The notes: a model not told the origin generated them from the letters alone. A stretch of DNA of 64,000 nucleotides from Aquimarina sp. AU58 (GCF_900312745.1 NZ_OMPD01000014.1:3162001-3226000); one strand, 5' to 3'. Positions 35,828 through 43,896 are shown, counted from the stretch's first letter. Numbers and translations are program-made.

Positions 35828-36682
35828 ATGAAAAACAGCTTAGGTATACGTGCAAAAAATCTTTTGTTGATATACTTTGTACTCACTTTTTTGATTTCGT
35901 GGACGGGCCTAGTTTTTATTATGGGTATTGACGGATTTACCGGAAAGAAAGAAGTACCGGATAGTCAAATTCCATTACTATTTTTGGCTATGTGTGCTGG
36001 GCCTTTTATAGCAGGGTTACTAGTTAACTACTTTGAAAATGGTAAAGCCAGTTTTAAACAACTAAAAACCAGAATGGGAAAATGGAAAGTAGGTACCCGA
36101 TGGTATGCCATAGCTCTTTTTTCTGCTCCGCTACTTTTTGGGCTTACCTATATACTACTCTCTTCCTTTTCTTCTAAATTTTCTCCTATCCTTCTTTCTA
36201 CCGATGATCTTCTCTTTTTAATTCTTGGAGGAATTCTAGGTGGCATCGTAGCCGGTTTTTTTGAAGAAATTGGCTGGACAGGATTTGCTGTACCAAAAAT
36301 GAGACTACATTTCAATATACTCACTACAGGGTTAATCGTTGGTGTGATATGGGGAATATGGCATTTGCCTCTTTTTATGGACAGTGATCCCAACGGAGAT
36401 GTTCCATTAGCAATATTACTGATCATAAAACTCGTTACACATTTACCAGCTTTTAGAATTTTGATGGTCTGGGTATATGATCACACCCAAAGTTTGTTTA
36501 TAATAATTCTTATGCATATGTCTCTTACAGCAAGTACTATGATTTTTCAACCCACAACGACAAAAGGGATTGATATCGTTGTTTTTAACCTTATGTTTAC
36601 CGGATTGATTTATGTGTTTATGGTTATACTTAGGTATCTTACCCTTCGAGTGCCTCAGGGTTCGAGTTCAATTTATCATTAA
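35828..36682 (+). CDS. CPBP-family intramembrane metalloprotease
   Basis: Integral membrane protein with about eight hydrophobic helices and the CPBP (CAAX protease and bacteriocin-processing, Abi) motifs: FFEEIGWTGFAVPKM (motif 1, EExxWxG type), a GVIWGIWHLPLFM segment (motif 2 His) and LILMHMSLTASTMIF (motif 3 His). These residues coordinate the catalytic metal. Length is typical. The last ~15 codons (YLTLRVPQGSSSIYH) are encoded by the first unit of a 105-bp repeat array, so the original C-terminus may have been replaced by repeat insertion. Confidence 0.87.
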   Translation: MKNSLGIRAKNLLLIYFVLTFLISWTGLVFIMGIDGFTGKKEVPDSQIPLLFLAMCAGPFIAGLLVNYFENGKASFKQLKTRMGKWKVGTRWYAIALFSAPLLFGLTYILLSSFSSKFSPILLSTDDLLFLILGGILGGIVAGFFEEIGWTGFAVPKMRLHFNILTTGLIVGVIWGIWHLPLFMDSDPNGDVPLAILLIIKLVTHLPAFRILMVWVYDHTQSLFIIILMHMSLTASTMIFQPTTTKGIDIVVFNLMFTGLIYVFMVILRYLTLRVPQGSSSIYH

Positions 36683-36745
36683 AGTCCGAGATATCATGGG
36701 AGGTTGAGGTTCTCGAAGCCCCATCTTTATTCCGATACGTACTCA
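36642..36745. repeat. 105-bp GIY-YIG-tail repeat, unit 1
   Basis: Opens CCCTTCGAGTGCCTCAGGGT, includes TTATCATTAAAGTCCGAGAT and ends CCGATACGTACTCA. It covers the end of the CPBP gene. It is homologous to the 3' end of the GIY-YIG gene at 37009 plus its downstream palindrome. Confidence 0.8.
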
Positions 36746-36851
36746 CCCTTCGACTACGCTCAGGGTTCGGAGTTCAATTTATCATTAAAGTCCGAGATAT
36801 CATCGGGGGCTGAGGTTCTCGAAGTCCCATCTTTATCACGATACGTACTCA
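36746..36851. repeat. 105-bp GIY-YIG-tail repeat, unit 2
   Basis: Directly adjoins unit 1. Opens CCCTTCGACTACGCTCAGGG, includes the same TTATCATTAAAGTCCGAGAT core and GGGGGCTGAGGTTCTCGAAG, and ends ACGATACGTACTCA. A family A palindrome follows at 36852-36930 (GGCTGAGTCCTTCGGCTTAG). Confidence 0.85.
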
Positions 36852-36979
36852 CCCTTCGACTACGCTCAGGGTTCGGTCTCGTTCGAGGGCTGAGTCCTTC
36901 GGCTTAGCTCAGGAAACACGGAGTCGAAGCCCGAATACCTTTCAAGCCAATGTGTATCATTTTTACATTCAGCAATCTC

Positions 36980-37082
36980 ACCCTTCGAGTGCCTCAGGGT
37001 TCGGAGTTCTATTTATCATTAAAGTCTGAGATATCATCGGGGGCTGAGGTTCTCGAAGCCCCATCTTTATCACGATACGCGA
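36980..37082. repeat. 105-bp GIY-YIG-tail repeat, unit 3 (inside the GIY-YIG gene)
   Basis: Same unit again, CCCTTCGAGTGCCTCAGGGT through CACGATACGCG. The last ~24 codons and the stop of the GIY-YIG gene lie in this unit, which shows that units 1 and 2 are tandem copies of that gene's 3' end and flank. Confidence 0.85.
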
Positions 37083-37350
37083 TAGATAATCCTGGTAATG
37101 TTTCCAACTCCCCTCTCATTAATGCTTCTTTCTTTGCTCTCGACCAACCTTGTACTTGTTTTTCTCTGTAGAACGCGGTATCGATACGATCATAGTGCTC
37201 ATAATACAATAGTTTTACCGGTAATCTTTTTTTGGTATGGTTAGCTCCTTCTCCTTTTTGATGTTGTTGTATTCTTCTCTCCAAATATTTTGTACTGCCT
37301 GTGTAGTAACTCCCATCACTACATTCTAAAATATACATATACCCATTCAT
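37009..37350 (-). CDS. GIY-YIG nuclease-family protein
   Basis: Single-domain GIY-YIG protein of the short UPF0213/YhbQ-like type, 113 residues. The domain runs from YMYILECSDGSYYTGSTKYL (the GIY-YIG equivalents are YILE and YTG), through the catalytic Arg in LERRIQQHQKGEGANHTKK, to the Glu in DTAFYREKQVQGWSRAKKEA. The ATG giving MNGYMYILE was chosen as it matches the family. Upstream in-frame ATGs would add 14 to 21 residues. The C-terminal tail DGASRTSAPDDISDFNDK is encoded by a repeat unit. These proteins may cut DNA or associate with repeats, but their role is not established. Confidence 0.85.
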   Translation of the reverse strand: MNGYMYILECSDGSYYTGSTKYLERRIQQHQKGEGANHTKKRLPVKLLYYEHYDRIDTAFYREKQVQGWSRAKKEALMRGELETLPGLSIAYRDKDGASRTSAPDDISDFNDK

Positions 37351-37731
37351 ATAAAGTTTTGTTTTTACAATAGTAGCGCATACGAGTTTCATTTTTTGAA
37401 ACCAGAGCATCATCGTACAAAAATCTCAGTATTGTAAACCCATAACAGGACGAACTAAAAGTAGTAATGTATACTAGTTTTTAATAAAACGACACTTATT
37501 ATAATAAGATCACGTTATAATAAGATCACGGTTTAGTGTTAAAATATGTAAACCTGTTTGTTATTTTGTGTTATTTCAACATAAAAAAGAGATCTAAAAA
37601 GTAAGTCCAATGTCATATTGAGCCTGTCGAAATATTTTTATCTTACTGGTAATCAATATGGGTTTCGACAAGCTCGACCTGACAAATCAAAATATAATGA
37701 CTTTTTAGGCCTCTTAACATCTAATAGTTAT
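37351..37731. other. Gap with tandem repeat and palindrome
   Basis: TTATAATAAGATCACG is duplicated exactly in tandem at 37499-37514 and 37515-37530. The 37381-37470 segment is the upstream flank of the GIY-YIG gene and is copied at 39662. A family A palindrome is at 37608-37690. No gene seen. Confidence 0.6.
37608..37690. repeat. TTCGA-type dispersed palindrome (family A)
   Basis: CAATGTCATATTGAGCCTGT with CGAAAT on the left faces GGGTTTCGACAAGCTCGACC on the right. The words GAGCCTGTCGAAA and TTTCGACAAGCTC are inverted repeats. Confidence 0.7.
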
Positions 37732-39381
37732 TTATTTTTTGCCTTTTACTCCGTTATTTTTAAGAATATAGAAACTATACCCAAATTGAAGTTGTGAGAA
37801 GTTATTATTTATATTATCTAATTCATGGATAAGTTTATATCTCAGAAATAATTTTCCTGTGGTAGATATATCGACCAGTAAGTCTATATTAAAACTATTA
37901 AGCCATCTGTTTTTTGAAACTACTTCACTATTTTCTATAGATCGGATTGCAATATCTTCACTAAAGGTTTCGAACCAGGAAAGACGATCTGTAAATGAAA
38001 AGCTTACTCTTTTCTCGGGTAAAAGTTGTATCGAAGCCTCAAAAGGGATCTCGAGGTTGTTATAAAACACTCCTTCTTCATCTGCTGCATCTAACTTTAC
38101 ACCTGTTCTACCATACAAAGCTCCTGCATTAAAAAACATATTGATTTTAGAGTTTTGATTCTCAAATGTCATTAAATTCAGAATACCCCCAACTGCAAAA
38201 TTTCTATACTGTAGTAACGAAATCGGGGTATAAAACGTTTCGCTACCAACTGTCTGAGGTAACAAAAATTTATTATTTTCTTCAATCTTAGAATATTGAA
38301 AGAATACATCTGCATTCTGAAACACTCCTGCCCCTTCAAACAACAAAAAAGGCGGAATAATACCATAATACCAAGGCCTGTCATACCTACGTGTATTCAG
38401 GTTAAATCGTTTTTTGACTTCTAATTGTACCAATCCATTAGGGTTTTCCTCATCAAACAACCCAATGAGATCGGTATAGGCAACCGCTTCAAATAACTTA
38501 GAAGATTCTTCCCTGTAGAGTTTCGATTCTTTTTTACTTTTATCCAGAACAATAGTTTGAGGTACGGGACTAATATCATTGGCATTAACATCTACTTTTT
38601 TGATATAACGAATCACATCATCTACCTGGATAAATAGGCTCTTTTTCTCTGTTTTTTCATATTGATACTGATCTTCATGAAGTAGTTTTATAGCATTAGT
38701 ATCTGAAGTGTCTCTATATATTTTTTCATTAGAATACAAAACATAATCCGACAGTTGTTGAATATTTTTGGTAGAACTGATCCCGATGGAGTATTTGTTA
38801 TTGAATGAGTAATTCTCTTCTCCCATACTGCCATTTACCTGTATCTTTTCTATAAACCCGCCAAAGAATGAAATCTCGACCTCTATATTTTTTAAAGGGT
38901 CATCAAGGGGAATTTTTCGTATACTCTTTACATCGGTATTATAATATACAGGAATCTCTTCATTTTTTAATTTGATCGTAGCTACTTGGGGGCGTTCTTC
39001 TTCGGTATTGTAAAACGTAACAATCCGTGCAAAAAGTTGTGTAATTCGATTACGAACCAAATCGGTATTCGTTACATCTTTGGGAACCAAAGGAACATCG
39101 TTATTATCCTTGGTAGAAGTAATGATTGTTTTAATCGCTTGCTTTACCCTTACTTCAAAGTTTGGATAAGTTAATGGTTTTAGTTTAAACGTTTGTGTAT
39201 CTGCACAATCACAATCCAACTCTATGGTATGAAAACCATCTGCATCGATACTGGCTGATAGGATGATATGTATCTTATCACTGTCTGTAAACTGATCAAT
39301 AAGATCTGTATCGACTGTATATTTTTGAGCAAAAACTGAGATAGAAAAAATCAATAAAAAGCTGGTAAAAAATCTTTTCAT
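37732..39381 (-). CDS. Secreted, probably outer-membrane protein of unknown function, 549 residues
   Basis: Signal peptide (1-18, ending VFAQ). The N-terminal ~290 residues are a soluble mixed region (ADGFHTIELDCDCADTQTFK, VRVKQAIKTIITSTKDN). From about residue 330 the sequence alternates polar and aromatic residues in beta-hairpin fashion (FFQYSKIEENNKFLLPQTVG, RYKLIHELDNINNNFSQLQF) and ends FGYSFYILKNNGVKGKK, suggesting an outer-membrane barrel. It resembles no family I can name. The barrel layout is similar to the protein at 51759, though the two are not obviously homologous. Confidence 0.7.
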   Translation of the reverse strand: MKRFFTSFLLIFSISVFAQKYTVDTDLIDQFTDSDKIHIILSASIDADGFHTIELDCDCADTQTFKLKPLTYPNFEVRVKQAIKTIITSTKDNNDVPLVPKDVTNTDLVRNRITQLFARIVTFYNTEEERPQVATIKLKNEEIPVYYNTDVKSIRKIPLDDPLKNIEVEISFFGGFIEKIQVNGSMGEENYSFNNKYSIGISSTKNIQQLSDYVLYSNEKIYRDTSDTNAIKLLHEDQYQYEKTEKKSLFIQVDDVIRYIKKVDVNANDISPVPQTIVLDKSKKESKLYREESSKLFEAVAYTDLIGLFDEENPNGLVQLEVKKRFNLNTRRYDRPWYYGIIPPFLLFEGAGVFQNADVFFQYSKIEENNKFLLPQTVGSETFYTPISLLQYRNFAVGGILNLMTFENQNSKINMFFNAGALYGRTGVKLDAADEEGVFYNNLEIPFEASIQLLPEKRVSFSFTDRLSWFETFSEDIAIRSIENSEVVSKNRWLNSFNIDLLVDISTTGKLFLRYKLIHELDNINNNFSQLQFGYSFYILKNNGVKGKK

Positions 39382-39661
39382 TTTTTAAAATTTAGATGAT
39401 TAATAAATTACTTCTTTTCAAGGTGGGATATAAAAAGAAGGAATACGTTAAGAGAAGAATATTTTTGTAATAAAAGGTAAAATTGTTACATAGGATAAAA
39501 TTTATTTAGGTTTATTTTGATTAAATATACATAAATATTCACAAGTACTAACAAAATTTTAAGATGTTGATCTAGAAGAGAAAAAATAACTAGATTTCGG
39601 TATACACTATACCAAAATATTGAAGATAAAAGAACGTTTTTTGTATTCGAAACTCTCTTAC

Positions 39662-39748
39662 TATGAGTTTTATTTTTTGAAACCAGAGCATTATCACCCA
39701 AATATCTCAGTATTGTAAACCAATATCAGGACGAACTAAAAATGGTAA
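39662..39748 (-). pseudogene. Remnant copy of the GIY-YIG gene's 5' flank and first codons
   Basis: The stretch from GAGTTTTATTTTTTGAAACC through ATCTCAGTATTGTAAAC and AGGACGAACTAAAA matches 37381-37465 at most positions. It contains what would be the region just before and around the upstream start codons of the GIY-YIG gene, but the coding part is missing. It therefore marks a second, deleted copy of that gene. The rest of the 39382-39661 gap shows no gene. Confidence 0.6.
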
Positions 39749-39796
39749 AGTTATTCTAGGATTAATCTAAAATATGTAAACTTTTTTTAGGACGAT

Positions 39797-40059
39797 AGGG
39801 TACTTACGAAGTACCCTCCCCCCACTGCAGAAGTACCCATCCCCTTGTGCAAACACAGGTGTGTCCTGTATAAAACAGAGGCCACATCTCTGTTGAACAC
39901 AAGTGCTGCCTCTGTTTGAAGTACCCCCACCCAGGAATCGAAGTACCCCTGGCCAGGGTTACGGGCAGTCATACCCACTACCATAAGTACCCCCTATAGC
40001 CTATATACCCTTAACCTACCCACTACTATAAGTACCCACCCCCACTTATATAAGTGGGG
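39797..40059. repeat. C-rich array of AAGTACCC motifs with hairpins
   Basis: AAGTACCC occurs about seven times in ~250 bases, nearly always preceded by G or T and followed by C-rich sequence (AAGTACCCTCCCCCC, AAGTACCCATCCCC, AAGTACCCCCACCC). GGGTACTT/AAGTACCC (39799-39817) form a tight hairpin, CCCCACTTATATAAGTGGGG (40040-40059) is a perfect palindrome, and ACAGAGG/CCTCTGT words pair in the middle. The segment is much more GC-rich than its surroundings. No convincing gene; an open minus-strand frame across it is an artefact of the repeats. Confidence 0.65.
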
Positions 40060-40105
40060 TTTAGCCTATTTTATACGGTAGATGGTTATTTTTTAACAGT
40101 TTTTG

Positions 40106-40372
40106 TTAATAATAGTTTTCACCACTTTTAGAACGGTATATATCTTTTATCCATTCGTGATTGCATTTCTCACAGCTATAATAATTACGAAAAATACGTT
40201 TTTCAGGGTTAGCAAAATCTTCACCCAAATAGTCTTCTTTTGTTCTCGCTATATTAAAATAGTCTGCTTTACATTTTGGGCATCTACTTGATCTATATTC
40301 TTGCACCAAAGCATAAATTATAATAGACAACATAATTATGTATATCAAAAAGCTACCCAAATTTTCTTCCAT
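40106..40372 (-). CDS. Small membrane protein with zinc-ribbon-like Cys pairs
   Basis: An N-terminal transmembrane helix (FLIYIIMLSIIIYALVQEY) is followed by a cytoplasmic domain of ~60 residues with two Cys pairs, CPKC and CEKC, about 35 residues apart, the spacing of a zinc ribbon. Acidic/aromatic segments (KEDYLGEDFANPEKRIF) lie between. The ATG giving MEENLGSF was preferred over a TTG five codons earlier. It ends a chain of overlapping minus-strand genes starting at 41321. Function unknown. Confidence 0.68.
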   Translation of the reverse strand: MEENLGSFLIYIIMLSIIIYALVQEYRSSRCPKCKADYFNIARTKEDYLGEDFANPEKRIFRNYYSCEKCNHEWIKDIYRSKSGENYY

Positions 40373-40373
40373 A

Positions 40374-40436
40374 TTATTTTGTTCCAAAGGTATCTATGAT
40401 CATTTCCCGAAATTTCTCTTTGTGTGTTTCTTGCAT
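40374..40436 (-). CDS. Possible 20-residue mini-gene in an overlap chain
   Basis: MQETHKEKFREMIIDTFGTK. Its ATG overlaps the stop of the preceding mini-gene (TAATG) and its end abuts the start of the 40106 gene. It is very short, and the support is only the tight coupling. Confidence 0.25.
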   Translation of the reverse strand: MQETHKEKFREMIIDTFGTK

Positions 40437-40546
40437 TAATAAATATTTACTTCTTTATCTTCTTTGGCTGCAGCACATCTAATTTCTGCGTAACTCTTGG
40501 TTTTTTTATGAATATGAAAGTACGATATACGATTATTCTTCTCCAT
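40436..40546 (-). CDS. Possible 36-residue gene in an overlap chain
   Basis: MEKNNRISYFHIHKKTKSYA then EIRCAAAKEDKEVNIY. Its ATG lies inside the last codons of the 40533 gene and its stop overlaps the next ATG. The basic/aromatic start and acidic end look protein-like. A real small protein is possible but unproven. Confidence 0.35.
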   Translation of the reverse strand: MEKNNRISYFHIHKKTKSYAEIRCAAAKEDKEVNIY

Positions 40547-41321
40547 ATATATATTTACGAACAATAGTTTGACTAACAGGTTTTAATGTTTTGCCATTAG
40601 TTGGATGCGTGCCTGGCATTGTAAAAAATTCAATTCCTACTGTCTTGTCATACCAAAATAGAGCTTTTCCATCTTTAAAAAACGTCATTGTGGTATCTGG
40701 TTCAATTTTTCTAAAATTCTCTAACAAATCTTTATTTAGTGCAATATCCAGAGAGGAAGTTTTTCCACATTCTACTAACTCATAATGATCTTCTGACCAG
40801 ATCATACATTCTTTTCGTTGCCGATCAATTACAAAATATAGAATAACAGCAAACGAAGAAATAAAACTAACGGTAATTACAATTTTTTTCCAAGGAATTC
40901 TAGGTTTTGGTGGAAAACCACCTCCTGATTCTCCTTCTGGAGGGTCTATAATTTTACCTTTATTTTTTCTAAATTTTGAATACGGTCTTGGATTAAAGTT
41001 CAATAACCAAGAAGAAAATTCTACTACTTCCTCCCTTGGTTCTTTAGTTATTTGGTTAAGAAACTGTTTTACCGGAATAAGTTTATCTGCATCAACAGAA
41101 TCTAAAAACTTCAAAAAATCTCTATTAATAGGAATTTTGAAATAAGATGATAAAGTATGAATATCTTGTTTACTATTTTGAGTTTCTAAAATAATTTTAC
41201 TGGCGCTCTTAATTTTCCCAGGAGTGATGTTATTACAAAATCTATTTAATTGGTGATTAGAATCATTTTTGATAGAACCATAATGTTCCAATATTTTCCC
41301 TTTGTAATCTTCAAACGTCAT
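40533..41321 (-). CDS. Single-pass membrane protein of unknown function
   Basis: Residues 1-~140 form a helical cytoplasmic domain (FEDYKGKILEHYGSIKND, SASKIILETQNSKQDIHTLS), followed by a Pro/Gly linker (DPPEGESGGGFPPKPRIPWK), one transmembrane helix (~148-166, IVITVSFISSFAVILYFVI) and a ~95-residue outer domain (MIWSEDHYELVECGKTSS, GTHPTNGKTLKPVS). The layout, cytoplasmic helical bundle plus periplasmic C-terminus, is that of small signalling or anti-sigma-like proteins, but no motif confirms it. The ATG was preferred over a GTG one codon before. Confidence 0.65.
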   Translation of the reverse strand: MTFEDYKGKILEHYGSIKNDSNHQLNRFCNNITPGKIKSASKIILETQNSKQDIHTLSSYFKIPINRDFLKFLDSVDADKLIPVKQFLNQITKEPREEVVEFSSWLLNFNPRPYSKFRKNKGKIIDPPEGESGGGFPPKPRIPWKKIVITVSFISSFAVILYFVIDRQRKECMIWSEDHYELVECGKTSSLDIALNKDLLENFRKIEPDTTMTFFKDGKALFWYDKTVGIEFFTMPGTHPTNGKTLKPVSQTIVRKYIYGEE

Positions 41322-41324
41322 CAC

Positions 41325-41689
41325 AATCAGTTTTTTATTAAAATTTAGAAACGAATTTATCCTAATAATTCGAATTCATCCGAATGATCCGAATTACTTA
41401 CTATCAGAGGGGTAAAACAGCCATACCTTTACAAAAGTTTTGAAAACGTATTGATTTAGCTATCAAGACAAATGTATACAAACTAATTCAAAACCGGAAA
41501 TATAAGACGGGATCTGCGTATTGATCCAGGAAGTACAATTCACTTTTCCTGTCGGCCTATTTCCACTCTACTTCCTAAAACTAAGAAGAGGCCTCTTCTG
41601 AATTTAAATGAGTTGCTGGTTGGCAAATAATCCTCCGGGTTCAAACCTCGGACAGCAACCGCTATGTCAAATTTTAAAATTCAGAAATT
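41325..41689. other. Leader region with a palindrome and a tRNA-like minihelix
   Basis: AGAAGAGGCCTCTTCT (41584-41599) is a perfect 16-bp palindrome. GTTGCTG (41612-41618) pairs perfectly with CAGCAAC (41653-41659), enclosing a second stem-loop TCCGGG-TTCAAAC-CTCGGA (41634-41652). The rest, 41325-41580, shows no gene. Confidence 0.5.
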
Positions 41690-41851
41690 ATGCGTAAAGC
41701 AATTTTAATATTAGGAATCGTGTTGTTTAATATGTCTTTATTTTCATGTACCACTTCAGATATCGCCGACGAAATCGGTATTGAAGAATTAGCTACTGAG
41801 GGAGAAGATGGTGATTTAGGCCAAGAAAGCTCTGAAGAAGATGAAGGATAA
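41690..41851 (+). CDS. Small lipoprotein, 53 residues, acidic tail
   Basis: MRKAILILGIVLFNMSLFSC gives a clear signal peptide and lipobox ending at Cys20. The 33-residue mature part is strongly acidic (ADEIGIEELATEGEDGDLG, QESSEEDEG). It is followed by a terminator, so it is monocistronic. It lies just before the TPR histidine kinase operon and could be an accessory peptide of that sensor, which is inference from position only. Confidence 0.65.
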   Translation: MRKAILILGIVLFNMSLFSCTTSDIADEIGIEELATEGEDGDLGQESSEEDEG

Positions 41852-41870
41852 ATAATCCTTAATAATAATG

Positions 41871-41909
41871 AGGTCTTATCTTTTTTATAGATAAGACCTT
41901 AATTTTTTT
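41871..41909 (+). terminator. Rho-independent terminator
   Basis: AGGTCTTATC (41871-41880) pairs with GATAAGACCTT (41890-41900), then a T-rich tract to 41909. It is 20 bases after the small lipoprotein's stop codon. Confidence 0.85.
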
Positions 41910-41944
41910 ATTTAATTTACGAGGAATTTTGAATTTAGATCCTC

Positions 41945-43885
41945 TTGAAAGCTTTTATCAAAACTATTCTATTTCTACTATTATGCATCCGATGTAGCTC
42001 TCCTGCCCCATCTAATACAGAAGAGTTACCTAATGATCATCCCTTTCGTTACTTCGAGCTAGGCAAAGAAAAGCGATCATTAAAAGAACGCCTTTGTTAC
42101 TTAACAGAAGCAGAGAAAAAAGCTACTATTTTAGGTTTGGATTCAATAGTTATTAAATCTCTTTCCTTTAAAGCCTATTTATTCAAAGAAAATAGATATA
42201 AAGATGAGAGATACCTAGATAGTGTTTTACCTGTTTCAAAAAAAATGCTTAAAGCTGCTATAAAAGCTAAAGATTCAGCTAATATTGGGAAAGCCTATTT
42301 TAAAATTGGGGAAAATTTCCTCAACAAAAATATTAATGATTCTGCTTTCTATTATTTCGACAAATCCAAATATATATATGCTAGTATAAAAGATAGTTCT
42401 CAAACTGGAAAGAAGATAGATCGAATGGCAAGGATTCTAATAGACGATAGTAATTACAATCTCGCAGAAAGTTTATTAGTTGAAGCATTAGAATACCTTG
42501 AACCAATTAAAGATAGTGTTAGTCTTACTTCTGTTTATTTAAACTTAGCAATTAAGTATAAAGAACAAGCAAATTACAATAAGGCAAAAAGTTTTATTAA
42601 TAAAGCTTATGAATATTCGTGTTCTCCTAAAGCAAATAAAGTAATAAAAAATACGGAGTTATTAATTCTTCAGAAAAATGGCGATTTTGATGCTTTGATT
42701 AAAAAATATTCTAAATTAATTAACGATAAAGATATAATTAATAACAAAAAGGAATATGCTCGTATTTTAGACAATTTTACGTACACAAAATGGCTTGCTG
42801 GTTATAATGAAAATATCGAAAGTAAATTACAAGAATCTTTACATATAAGAGATAGTTTACAGGATGTCTCAGGTTTAATAGCTAGTTATGAACATTTAAT
42901 GAGGTTTTATAGCAAGAAGAATGCATCTAAAGCTACTCTATACGCTAAAAAACTTTTTAAACTTACAGTAGCGCAAAATAATTTAACAGATAGATTAGAT
43001 GCCATAGAATATTTAAAAACATCTTTACCAAATGAATCTATGCAATATACTCGCTTAGAATTGGAACTAAAAGATAGTTTGCTTAATGCACAAAAGTTAT
43101 CTGGTTATCAATATGCAGCAATGATATATGACACCAATAATCTTGAAAAAAAATTATTTAAAGAACAAAAAGAAAAAGAACTGGTTAATCAAAAACGTAT
43201 AACCCAAAATATTATATATGGGGGAAGTGGATTATTAATACTTATAAGCTCTATTTTTTTACTTTTCTATTTACAAACTAAACATCGTAAAGAAAAAATA
43301 CAAGAACGCCACTCAACCGAAAAAAGAATCTCTAAAAAGATACACGATGAAGTTGGGAATGATATCTTTTATCTCGCTACACAATTACAACAAGATCCGG
43401 ATTTCACAACCGATCCCGATAAACTAAAGATACTTAAAGGATTTGATAGTGTATATCATAAAGTGAGAGATATTTCGAGGGATCATACGGTAGAAACTGG
43501 AGAAGAATACGGTGATGAGGTATTATCCTTATTAAACTCTTACGGCAGTCAAACCACAAAGGTGATTACCAATACTGTAGATGTTGATTTCTGGTCTTCT
43601 GTATCTGCCTATAAAAAGGGAGAACTATATTGGGTACTTAAAGAATTACTCACCAATATGAAGAAGCATAGCAAAGCTAGTTTTGTGTCTGTACAATTTC
43701 TTAAGGAAAAACAACATCTCGTCGTTACCTACGTGGATAATGGTATCGGTATTAACGATACACACCTTATTTCTAAAAACGGACTTCGTAATGTGGAAAA
43801 CCGCATGAAAGACATCAAAGGAACTATTACTTTTGAATCAGAACCTAAGCAAGGTTTTAAAGCAAAAATTGTTTTTACCTCCTAA
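41945..43885 (+). CDS. TPR-containing sensor histidine kinase (HisKA_3/NarX-type)
   Basis: The start is a TTG giving KAFIKTILFLLLCIRCSS, a signal peptide with lipobox IRCS (Cys ~17). No ATG lies near, and an upstream stop limits alternatives. A long helical region (~60-400) holds tetratricopeptide-like repeats (ANIGKAYFKIGENFLNKNIN, ANYNKAKSFINKAYEYS). A single transmembrane helix (~425-447, GLLILISSIFLLFYLQ) leads to the DHp with ISKKIHDEVGNDIFY (phosphoacceptor His) and an ATPase domain with ELLTNMKKHSKAS and NGLRNVENRMKDIKG. The LuxR-type regulator starts 11 bases after the stop. The TPR domain would sit outside the membrane. Confidence 0.87.
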   Translation: MKAFIKTILFLLLCIRCSSPAPSNTEELPNDHPFRYFELGKEKRSLKERLCYLTEAEKKATILGLDSIVIKSLSFKAYLFKENRYKDERYLDSVLPVSKKMLKAAIKAKDSANIGKAYFKIGENFLNKNINDSAFYYFDKSKYIYASIKDSSQTGKKIDRMARILIDDSNYNLAESLLVEALEYLEPIKDSVSLTSVYLNLAIKYKEQANYNKAKSFINKAYEYSCSPKANKVIKNTELLILQKNGDFDALIKKYSKLINDKDIINNKKEYARILDNFTYTKWLAGYNENIESKLQESLHIRDSLQDVSGLIASYEHLMRFYSKKNASKATLYAKKLFKLTVAQNNLTDRLDAIEYLKTSLPNESMQYTRLELELKDSLLNAQKLSGYQYAAMIYDTNNLEKKLFKEQKEKELVNQKRITQNIIYGGSGLLILISSIFLLFYLQTKHRKEKIQERHSTEKRISKKIHDEVGNDIFYLATQLQQDPDFTTDPDKLKILKGFDSVYHKVRDISRDHTVETGEEYGDEVLSLLNSYGSQTTKVITNTVDVDFWSSVSAYKKGELYWVLKELLTNMKKHSKASFVSVQFLKEKQHLVVTYVDNGIGINDTHLISKNGLRNVENRMKDIKGTITFESEPKQGFKAKIVFTS

Positions 43886-43896
43886 TCAATCAAGGT

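Noticed and set aside
36704..37171. Plus-strand frames through the 105-bp repeat units
   Set aside because: They are translations of the palindromic repeats and repeat the same peptide in each unit. The opposite strand carries the true GIY-YIG tail.
39787..39984. Open minus-strand frame across the C-rich array, starting MVVGMTARNPGQ
   Set aside because: It is created by the repeated AAGTACCC words and hairpins. No family resemblance, start context or upstream signal supports it.
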